Positions 5,982-11,896 of a stretch of DNA of 15,280 nucleotides are shown here, piece after piece. The notes under the pieces are model-generated. The model had not been told where the DNA came from, searched no databases, and saw only the letters and a list, made by a program, of their open reading frames with translations. The first letter of the stretch is position 1. Each line of letters begins with the position of its first letter. The stretch lies in the NCBI GenBank assembly GCA_017382915.1, contig JAFNZJ010000097.1:1-15280 (forward strand). The letters run 5' to 3'. A program made the position numbers and the translations under genes. The DNA comes from Clostridia bacterium. GTDB lineage: Bacteria; Bacillota; Clostridia; Oscillospirales; Acutalibacteraceae.

Positions 5982-6816
5982 CCTGCATGCCGATACACCG
6001 CTGATATTTGAAGATAAAAACAAAAAATCGGCGGTAGATATGCTTAACCACCCCTTTGAAAAGTATATACAAACCTTTGCCGTGTTTATTAGGGAAGATG
6101 ATAAAAACGGTTATTTAACCTTTAAAAATCGTCTGAATGATATTGAACAGTTTTCGGCAAAAAACAGTATACCCATTGTTACGGATAAACTACATAGCGG
6201 TATTTTGCTTTCGGTTGAAAATGCTATCTTTTTAGCCGATGATATAAACCTGATTTATAACCTTTATAATGCATCGGTCAAAATGATTAGCCTTTGTTGG
6301 AATAATGATAACCCTTTGGCTTCGGGTGCTAATGGCAGTGGGGGTATAACACCACTTGGTGAAAAGGTTATAGGTTTAATGAATAAGCTTGGTATAGCCC
6401 TTGATATTTCACATTTAAGCCATAAAGCCGCTATACAGGGTATTGACCTTGCCAACAAGGTTTTGGCAACCCATAGCAATGTTTTTGATTTGCACCCGCA
6501 CCCGCGTAACCTTAAGCGCGATGCACTTTTAAAATTAAAGCAAAAGGGCGGCATAGTGGGAATTTGCTTTTATCCGCAGTTTTTGGGCGGCGGGGATGTT
6601 TTTTGCCGCATAAAGGCGCAACTTGACTATTTGGTGTCACTTGGTATGCAAAATAATATAAGCATCGGCACCGATTTTGATGGCGCAGATATGGCACCCA
6701 CGCTTTGCAAAACAAAGCAAATTTATGATTTGTACATATATCTGCAAAATGAAGGGTTTGAAAAACCTTTTTTAGAGCGGATTTTTTATAAAAATGCTAT
6801 TGATTTTTTTAGTTAA
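5968..6816 (+). CDS. Membrane dipeptidase-like peptidase, family M19
   Basis: M19 enzymes are zinc dipeptidases related to renal dipeptidase. The 282-aa product is short for the family (often 310-400 aa) but keeps the metal and substrate residues: H7 and D9 (DLHADT), E84 (SVENA), H149 (DISHLS), H169 (ATHSN), R180 (HPHPRNL) and D236 (GTDFDG). After E84 the usual Gly-Gly is replaced by Asn-Ala. No signal peptide or membrane segment is seen, so it is probably cytoplasmic. The ATG lies inside yraN (14-nt overlap), with GGAG 9 nt upstream and AGGAG 2 nt upstream. The substrate cannot be predicted beyond small (possibly D-amino-acid-containing) dipeptides. Confidence 0.9.
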   Translation: MNLFDLHADTPLIFEDKNKKSAVDMLNHPFEKYIQTFAVFIREDDKNGYLTFKNRLNDIEQFSAKNSIPIVTDKLHSGILLSVENAIFLADDINLIYNLYNASVKMISLCWNNDNPLASGANGSGGITPLGEKVIGLMNKLGIALDISHLSHKAAIQGIDLANKVLATHSNVFDLHPHPRNLKRDALLKLKQKGGIVGICFYPQFLGGGDVFCRIKAQLDYLVSLGMQNNISIGTDFDGADMAPTLCKTKQIYDLYIYLQNEGFEKPFLERIFYKNAIDFFS

Positions 6817-6863
6817 ATATGTAAAAATAAAATAGCTTAAAAGTTTTTGGTCTGGAGGCAATT

Positions 6864-8351
6864 ATGAATTACATCAGCACTCGTGATACCGCAGTTAAGG
6901 TATCGGCCGCATCTGCAATTGCAAGCGGTATTTCTAAAGAAGGCGGACTTTATGTTCCGGAAAATTTACCAAAGCTTGAAAAGGATGATTTTGCAGCCCT
7001 TTGCAAAATGAGTTATCCTGAACGCGCATCCTTTATTCTTGGCAAGTTTTTGGGTGATTTTACTAAGGATGAGGTTGATTATTGCACCAAAGGCGCATAT
7101 GTAGGCACCTTTGATGATGATAAACCTGCACCCCTTTATAACCTTTATGACGATGTTCAAATTTTAGAATTATGGCATGGCCCAACCTGTGCCTTTAAGG
7201 ACCTTGCCCTTCAAATATTACCGTTTTTACTTACCACTTCTGCAGGTAAGGTTTCGGGTGGCAAAAAAACCGTTATATTGGTTGCCACTTCGGGTGACAC
7301 CGGCAAAGCCGCATTAGAGGGCTTTAAGGATGTACCCGGTACCGAAATAATGGTATTTTACCCAAGTGAAGGCGTTAGCCCAATGCAAAAGCTTCAAATG
7401 GACACCCAAGAGGGTAAAAATGTTTCGGTTTATGCCATTAAGGGTAATTTTGATGATGCACAGTCGGGTGTTAAGCGCATATTCACCGACCCCGAAATCG
7501 GCGAAAAATTAAACCAAAATAATATGCTTTTTTCCAGTGCTAACTCAATTAACTGGGGTAGACTTGCACCGCAAATTGTTTATTATGTTTCATCCTACTG
7601 CGATATGTTAAGTGCAGGTAAAGATTTAAAGGATGGCTTTAATGTTGCAGTACCTACCGGCAACTTTGGTAACATACTTGCCGCATATTACGCAAAACAA
7701 ATGGGTGTTCCTGTTAATAAGCTTATTTGCGCTTCAAACAAAAATAAAGTCCTTTCAGACTTTTTAAACACAGGTGTTTATGACCGCAACCGCGATTTTT
7801 ACACCACCATTTCACCCTCAATGGATATTTTAATATCCAGCAATTTAGAGCGTATGCTGTTTGAAATTAGCGGACGCAATGCCGCAAAAACTGTTGAGTG
7901 GCAAACCGCCCTTAAGCAAAACGGCAAATACACAGTTGATGCCGATGTTAAGGCAAAGCTTGATGAACTTTTCTATGGCGGATACTGTGATGATGAAAAA
8001 ACCAAGGCAACCATTAAAATGGTTTATGATAAATACGGCTACCTTTGTGATACACACACCGCCGTTGCTATCAGTGTTTATGAAGATTATAAGGCAAAAA
8101 CAGGCGATGCTTTACCGGTTGTTATTGCTTCAACCGCCAGCCCTTATAAATTTTCAGCCAGCGTGCTTTCTGCATTTGGTAAGGCGCCATCTAATGATGA
8201 ATTTGAAACGGTTAATCAGTTAAGCGAACTGACAGGTACCGTGCCGCCCACACCCATTAAGGCGCTTCGCGGTAAAGAGGTTAGGTTTAATAACCTTTGC
8301 ACCCCCGAAACTATGGATGATGCAGTGCTTAAGTATCTTAATATAAAATAA
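6864..8351 (+). CDS. thrC: Threonine synthase
   Basis: This PLP enzyme converts O-phosphohomoserine to threonine. The 495-aa product has the length of the ThrC class with an N-terminal extension domain, beginning MNYISTRD and with GGLYVPE at 27-33. The PLP-binding Lys is K112 in HGPTCAFKDLALQ. The phosphate-binding loop is ATSGDTGKAA (141-150). Further family motifs are SANSINWGRLAPQIVYY at about 225-241 and VPTGNFGNILAAYYAKQMGVP near 260-280. GGAGG at 6854-6858 lies 5 nt before the ATG. The gap to the M19 gene is 47 nt with no evident terminator, so co-transcription is possible. No homoserine kinase or dehydrogenase gene is nearby. Confidence 0.97.
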   Translation: MNYISTRDTAVKVSAASAIASGISKEGGLYVPENLPKLEKDDFAALCKMSYPERASFILGKFLGDFTKDEVDYCTKGAYVGTFDDDKPAPLYNLYDDVQILELWHGPTCAFKDLALQILPFLLTTSAGKVSGGKKTVILVATSGDTGKAALEGFKDVPGTEIMVFYPSEGVSPMQKLQMDTQEGKNVSVYAIKGNFDDAQSGVKRIFTDPEIGEKLNQNNMLFSSANSINWGRLAPQIVYYVSSYCDMLSAGKDLKDGFNVAVPTGNFGNILAAYYAKQMGVPVNKLICASNKNKVLSDFLNTGVYDRNRDFYTTISPSMDILISSNLERMLFEISGRNAAKTVEWQTALKQNGKYTVDADVKAKLDELFYGGYCDDEKTKATIKMVYDKYGYLCDTHTAVAISVYEDYKAKTGDALPVVIASTASPYKFSASVLSAFGKAPSNDEFETVNQLSELTGTVPPTPIKALRGKEVRFNNLCTPETMDDAVLKYLNIK

Positions 8352-8379
8352 AAAAACGGCGTGCGGTTTTCCGCACGCC
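8350..8379 (-). terminator. Terminator of the DUF1540 gene, in the convergent gap with thrC
   Basis: GGCGTGCGG (8358-8366) pairs perfectly with CCGCACGCC (8371-8379) around TTTT. On the minus strand the stem is followed by a run of T, so it terminates the minus-strand small gene. The tract after it on the plus strand is weak (TTGCCC), so it ends thrC less efficiently. Its T-run overlaps the thrC stop codon. Confidence 0.8.
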
Positions 8380-8396
8380 TTGCCCATAAGTTAAGG

Positions 8397-8561
8397 TTAA
8401 TCTTTAGCCTTAAATGTGTTACAGCAGGTATCGGTGGTACAGTTACAGCTGTGGCAAGGACCAACCTCAATGCAGCCTGCTTCACACGCATCATTTTTTG
8501 CGTGGTAAACACAGTTTACAACATTACATTTAATGCCGGAGATTTCGTGTTTGTTTTCCAT
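8397..8561 (-). CDS. DUF1540 cysteine-rich mini-protein
   Basis: A 54-residue frame on the minus strand starts MENKHEISGIKCNVVNC and ends CCNTFKAKD. It contains nine Cys (positions 12, 17, 26, 30, 36, 39, 41, 46, 47) and the pattern CxxxxCxYH followed by C, which is typical of DUF1540, a small presumed metal-binding family found in Clostridia and Bacilli. The function is unknown; zinc or another metal as ligand is inference. AAGGAG lies at 8571-8576, 9 nt upstream of the ATG. A dedicated terminator follows 17 nt after the stop. It is convergent with thrC and divergent from the phosphoesterase. The full set of start, RBS and terminator makes this a real gene despite its size. No promoter could be assigned. 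Confidence 0.88.
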   Translation of the reverse strand: MENKHEISGIKCNVVNCVYHAKNDACEAGCIEVGPCHSCNCTTDTCCNTFKAKD

Positions 8562-8635
8562 TTTTTTGCGCTCCTTAAAATATAGTCGGTGGTGTCACCG
8601 CTTTTATTATGTGCATTAAATTCAGTTTTAAACAT

Positions 8636-8720
8636 AGCCAAAGCATTCAAACTTGAATCAGCCTTAAAGGGCTGATTTTAGGTGGCTTTAGGCTCATTCG
8701 CACACATAGGCCATTGGAGG
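8636..8720 (+). repeat. Dispersed repeat, copy B (extended, structured)
   Basis: The clearly shared part is 8636-8698, which matches copy C (11771-11833) at 54 of 63 positions by hand alignment. Weaker islands (ATAGGC, ATTGGA.GG) continue to about 8720. As RNA it can form an outer stem AGCCAAAGC (8636-8644) with GCTTT and GGCT (8685-8694, one bulged A). Inside this are a dyad ATTCAA-AC-TTGAAT (8645-8658) and a hairpin CAGCC-TTAAAG-GGCTG (8659-8674), giving a three-way-junction-like fold. The two inner dyads could each be longer but compete for AAT. The element fills most of the gap between the DUF1540 gene and the phosphoesterase and includes the start of that gene's ribosome binding site. 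Confidence 0.75.
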
Positions 8721-8733
8721 TGAGCCGATTTTA

Positions 8734-9408
8734 ATGCTTTATACAATTTCAGATTTACACCTTTCATTGTCGACAGATAAGCCAATGAATATTTTTAAAG
8801 GGTGGGAAAACCATACCGAAAGAATAAAAAGCAATTGGTTGCGCCTTGTCGGTGATGATGACACTGTTGTTTTACCGGGCGATTTTTCTTGGGGCTTAAA
8901 GCTTTCAGAAACGGTTGAAGATTTTAAATTTTTAGAAAATTTGCCGGGCAAAAAAATTCTTTTAAAGGGTAACCACGATTTATGGTGGAGCACCGTAAAA
9001 AAGGTTAATGAATTTTTTGAAGAAAATGATATAAAATCGGTTAGCCTTATTTTGAACAATGCCATAAAGGTAGGGGATAAAACAATTTGCGGTACACGCG
9101 GTTGGTTTTATGACGAAAGTGAAGATACCAAGGTGCGAAAGCGTGAGGTTATGCGCCTTACCCGTTCACTTGAAATGGCAGAAAGCCTTGGCGGTGAAAA
9201 GGTGGTTTTTTTACATTATCCCCCCGTTTACGGCGAATATGTTTGTAATGATATTTTGGATGTTTTAAAGCAGTATAATATTAAAACCGTTTATCACGGG
9301 CATATCCACGGCAGTGGTTATAACAGTGCCGTTAGTGAGTATGACGGCATAAAGTTCAATTTAATTTCGGCCGATTGCATAGATTTTACACCCTTTTTGA
9401 TTGTTTAA
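8734..9408 (+). CDS. Metallophosphoesterase (COG1768-like phosphohydrolase)
   Basis: The 224-aa protein is a calcineurin-type metallophosphoesterase. The two-metal site is complete: D7 and H9 (SDLHLS), D50 (LPGDFSW), N80 and H81 (KGNHDLWW), H161 (FLHYPPVY), H190 and H192 (HGHIHG). The N-terminal pattern with KPMNIFKGW and NHTERIKSNW matches the Clostridia-rich predicted phosphohydrolases of COG1768. The substrate is unknown. There is no signal peptide, so it is cytoplasmic. GGAGGTGA (8716-8723) sits 10 nt before the ATG. Part of this site can pair with upstream GGCTCA (8691-8696) through TGAGCC (8721-8726), so folding of the repeat could affect translation. The gene is followed by the trigger factor gene, probably on its own promoter. 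Confidence 0.9.
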   Translation: MLYTISDLHLSLSTDKPMNIFKGWENHTERIKSNWLRLVGDDDTVVLPGDFSWGLKLSETVEDFKFLENLPGKKILLKGNHDLWWSTVKKVNEFFEENDIKSVSLILNNAIKVGDKTICGTRGWFYDESEDTKVRKREVMRLTRSLEMAESLGGEKVVFLHYPPVYGEYVCNDILDVLKQYNIKTVYHGHIHGSGYNSAVSEYDGIKFNLISADCIDFTPFLIV

Positions 9409-9480
9409 ATGCAAAAAACATAAAAAATGTAAAAATCTTTAAAAAAATTCAAAAATTTAGTAGAAAAAAATGTTCATATA

Positions 9481-9489
9481 TGGTATATT
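9481..9489 (+). promoter_or_regulatory. Candidate extended -10 promoter of tig
   Basis: TGGTATATT contains a TATATT -10 (9484-9489) with the extended TG element, preceded by long A tracts (9411-9470). No good -35 is found 17 nt upstream, so it would rely on the extended -10. Transcription would start about 26 nt before the tig ATG. I see no CtsR- or CIRCE-like operator here. Confidence 0.4.
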
Positions 9490-9521
9490 GTTATGTGAAC
9501 AATTCTGTGGAGGTTTACACA

Positions 9522-10997
9522 ATGAGTTTAAAAGCAACAAACAAGGTTGATACCAACCGCTATGAGTTAGAAATTGTTATTGACGGTGATTCCTTTAAAA
9601 AGGCTATCCAAACCGTTTATAACAGGGAGAAAAAGAACATTTCCGTTCAGGGCTTCCGTAAGGGTAAAGCACCCCTTAGCATTATTGAAAAGTATTATGG
9701 CGAAGGCGTATTTTATGAAGATGCACTTAACCTTTTATATGCTGATGCTATTGATGCAGCCGCTAAAGAGGCAGGTCTTACCGTTATTGAAGATGAAATG
9801 AAGTTTGACCTCGTTTCAATCGGCAAGGAGGAAGGCGTAGATTTCAAGGTTACCCTTACCACCAAGCCTGAGGTTGAGGTTTCTGAATATAAGGGCCTTG
9901 CAGCAGAAAAACTTATCTGCGAAGTTACCGATGATGAAGTAACTGCCGAGCTTGAGCGTATGGCTGACCGCAACTCTCGTATGGTTGAGGTTACCGACCG
10001 CGCTGCTGAACTTGGTGACACTACCGTAATTGACTTTGAAGGCTTTGTTGATGGTACCGCTTTTGAAGGCGGCAAGGGTGAAGGTTATTCATTGGGTCTT
10101 GGTTCAGGTCAGTTTATCCCCGGCTTTGAAGAGCAAATTGTTGGCCATAAAACTGAGGAGGAATTTGATGTTAATGTTAAATTCCCTGAAGAGTATGGCG
10201 CAAAAGAGCTTGCCGGTAAGGATGCTACCTTTAAGGTAAAGCTTCATGAGATTAAAACCAAAGAATTACCTGAAATTGATGATGAGTTTGCTAAAGATGT
10301 AAGCGAGTTTGATACCTTAGATGAACTTAAGGCAGACATTAAAGCAAAGGCTTTAGAGCGCAAAGAAAATGCCGCTGCTACTGAAGTTGAAAATCAGCTT
10401 ATTGACAAGCTTATTGAAGGTCTTAAGGCTGATATTCCTGAGGCTATGTACCGCTCACGCGTTGAGCAAAGCATTAAGGATTTTGATTACCGTTTACAGA
10501 TGCAGGGTATGAACCTTGAAACCTATATGCAGTACACCGGCGGTAATTTGGATGTTCTTAAAGAAAACTTCCGTCCTCAGGCAGAGCGCACCGTTAAAAC
10601 CCGCCTCGCTTTAGAAAAGATTGTACAGCTTGAAAAGATTGAAATTTCTGATGAAGACCTTGAAAAAGAGCTTAACATTATGTCTGAAACCTATTCAATG
10701 CCTGTTGAGCAGATTAAAGCAGTAGTTCCTACTGAGGATATTGCGGCTGACCTTGCAGTTCAAAAGGCAATGGCATTGGTTAAGGATAACGCAAAGCTTA
10801 CCGAGGTAAAGGAATTAACCAAAAAGGAAGAGGCTAAAAAGCCTGCCGCTAAAAAGACTACCACCAAAAAGGCAACCGCTACCGGTGAAAAAAAGACCAC
10901 CGCAGCTAAAAAGCCTGCAGCCAAAAAAACTACTACCACTGCTAAGAAAACCACTACCACTAAAAAAACCACCAAGGCAGAGGATAAGGCTGAATAA
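9522..10997 (+). CDS. tig: Trigger factor with Lys/Ala/Thr-rich C-terminal tail
   Basis: Trigger factor is the ribosome-bound chaperone and peptidyl-prolyl isomerase acting on nascent chains. The ATG at 9522 (GTGGAGG at 9507-9513) gives 491 aa. The in-frame extension back to 9375 overlaps the previous gene and is not family-like. The ribosome-docking signature GFRKGKAP is at 44-51. The FKBP-type PPIase domain spans about 160-245 (GDTTVIDFEGFVDG, FIPGFEEQIVG). The C-terminal chaperone arms occupy about 245-432. From residue 434 a 58-residue tail of repeated KKPAAKK and KKTTT units follows, absent from classical trigger factors (about 430 aa). The tail resembles histone-H1-like basic repeats and could bind RNA or the ribosome surface; this is inference. 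clpP and clpX lie downstream. Confidence 0.97.
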   Translation: MSLKATNKVDTNRYELEIVIDGDSFKKAIQTVYNREKKNISVQGFRKGKAPLSIIEKYYGEGVFYEDALNLLYADAIDAAAKEAGLTVIEDEMKFDLVSIGKEEGVDFKVTLTTKPEVEVSEYKGLAAEKLICEVTDDEVTAELERMADRNSRMVEVTDRAAELGDTTVIDFEGFVDGTAFEGGKGEGYSLGLGSGQFIPGFEEQIVGHKTEEEFDVNVKFPEEYGAKELAGKDATFKVKLHEIKTKELPEIDDEFAKDVSEFDTLDELKADIKAKALERKENAAATEVENQLIDKLIEGLKADIPEAMYRSRVEQSIKDFDYRLQMQGMNLETYMQYTGGNLDVLKENFRPQAERTVKTRLALEKIVQLEKIEISDEDLEKELNIMSETYSMPVEQIKAVVPTEDIAADLAVQKAMALVKDNAKLTEVKELTKKEEAKKPAAKKTTTKKATATGEKKTTAAKKPAAKKTTTTAKKTTTTKKTTKAEDKAE

Positions 10998-11030
10998 TTT
11001 TTAAGCAAACAAATTTGATTAAAGTGTAAT

Positions 11031-11105
11031 AATACAGCCAATACTTGCATTGTCTGTATTGGTTGATGCCCGATAAGTGCTATCATTTGGTAAGGCTTAT
11101 CGGGT
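11031..11105 (+). promoter_or_regulatory. Structured tig-clpP intergenic leader with two hairpins
   Basis: In the 149-nt gap, AATACAG (11031-11037) can pair with CTGTATT (11054-11060). Alternatively, CCAATAC (11038-11044) can pair with GTATTGG (11056-11062). The two stems are mutually exclusive. A second hairpin is CCCGATAAG (11069-11077) with CTTATCGGG (11096-11104), a perfect 9 bp that extends by a G-U pair. No T-tract follows either, so they are not standard terminators. They may be mRNA-processing, stability or regulatory structures. No CtsR operator is visible. Confidence 0.5.
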
Positions 11106-11146
11106 TGCACTATATTTAAAATAATTTAATTGGAGGTATTTTAAAA

Positions 11147-11740
11147 ATGGACCCTAAAATGAATTTAGTACCTTATGTTGTTGAGCAAACCAGCCGCGGT
11201 GAGCGTTCTTATGATATATTCTCCCGCCTGCTTAATGACCGTATAATTATGCTTTATGACCAGGTTGATAATGCCTCGGCAAGTATTATTATTGCACAGC
11301 TATTGTTCCTTGAAGGTCAGGACCCCAATAAGGATATTTATTTTTATATCAACAGTCCGGGCGGTTCTGTTTCGGCAGGTATGGCCATTTATGATACCAT
11401 GCAGTATATTAAGTGTGATGTTAGCACAATTTGTCTTGGTATGGCGGCAAGTATGGGTGCATTTTTGCTTGCAGCAGGCACCAAGGGCAAGCGTATGGCA
11501 CTGCCCAATAGTGAAATTATGATTCACCAGCCCTTAGGTCAGGCCGAAGGTCAGGCAACCGATATTTTAATCCACGCCAAGCATATTGAAAAAACACGCA
11601 ATACCTTAAATACCATCCTTTCAGAGCGTACAGGTAGACCTTTAGAGGAAATTCAGCGTGATACCGAGCGTGATAACTTTATGTCGGCTAAAGAGGCTAT
11701 GGAATACGGCCTTATTGATAAGGTTATTGAAAAAAGATAA
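11147..11740 (+). CDS. clpP: ATP-dependent Clp protease proteolytic subunit
   Basis: ClpP is the tetradecameric serine peptidase that degrades substrates unfolded by ClpX or ClpC. The 197-aa product is of normal size. The catalytic triad is S102 (GMAASMGA), H127 (MIHQPLG) and D176 (ERDNFMS). The Gly-rich loop INSPGGSVSAG (68-78) lines the substrate site. The N-terminus VPYVVEQTSRGERSYDI matches the family, preceded by MDPKMNL. The first ATG is supported by GGAGGT at 11132-11137, 9 nt upstream. The second Met (11159) is the usual start in relatives and remains possible. It lies between tig and clpX, a common order. A probable terminator embedded in repeat copy C follows. Confidence 0.97.
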   Translation: MDPKMNLVPYVVEQTSRGERSYDIFSRLLNDRIIMLYDQVDNASASIIIAQLLFLEGQDPNKDIYFYINSPGGSVSAGMAIYDTMQYIKCDVSTICLGMAASMGAFLLAAGTKGKRMALPNSEIMIHQPLGQAEGQATDILIHAKHIEKTRNTLNTILSERTGRPLEEIQRDTERDNFMSAKEAMEYGLIDKVIEKR

Positions 11741-11761
11741 AATAAAAAAATAAATAAAACT

Positions 11762-11814
11762 GCCGCCCTTAGCCAAAGCAATTAAACTTGAACCATCCTT
11801 AAAGGGCGGCTTTT
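11762..11814 (+). terminator. Long-loop terminator-like hairpin after clpP, built on repeat copy C
   Basis: GCCGCCCTT (11762-11770) pairs perfectly with AAGGGCGGC (11802-11810), followed by TTTT. The 31-nt loop is the repeat core. The left arm lies just outside the repeat, while the right arm is inside it and differs from copy B where needed for pairing. It could terminate clpP transcripts or reduce read-through into clpX. On the minus strand the stem is followed by a long T-rich run, but no minus-strand gene reads into it. Confidence 0.5.
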
Positions 11815-11862
11815 AGGCGCCTTTAAGCTCATTAAAGTTTATAGGCGTCATAGATTGGACGG
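11771..11862 (+). repeat. Dispersed repeat, copy C (extended)
   Basis: The element starts AGCCAAAGCA like copies A and B and is similar to B for 63 nt (11771-11833). Islands ATAGGC and ATTGGA.GG continue to about 11862. The outer pairing seen in B is weaker here (AAAG with CTTT and AGC with GCT). Alternative pairing is gained instead: with the GCCGCCC flank (11762-11768), and a local hairpin CTTTAA-GCTCA-TTAAAG (11821-11837). It lies wholly in the clpP-clpX gap, in the same orientation as A and B. Confidence 0.75.
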
Positions 11863-11896
11863 CAATTTGCACTATTTTTATACAGGGGGATTACCC

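Noticed and set aside
8587..8600. Small hairpin CGGTG-GTGT-CACCG upstream of the DUF1540 gene
   Set aside because: Only 5 bp with no T-tract, no recognisable operator pattern, and no second copy; too weak to call.
9375..9521. 49-codon N-terminal extension of trigger factor
   Set aside because: It overlaps the end of the phosphoesterase gene, is low-complexity, lacks family similarity, and the ATG at 9522 has a strong ribosome binding site.
10760..11110. Minus-strand frame with long Val/Phe/Ala runs
   Set aside because: It is the complement of the Lys/Ala/Thr repeat tail of tig. It has no ribosome binding site, and hydrophobic runs are expected from antisense AAA/GCN repeats.
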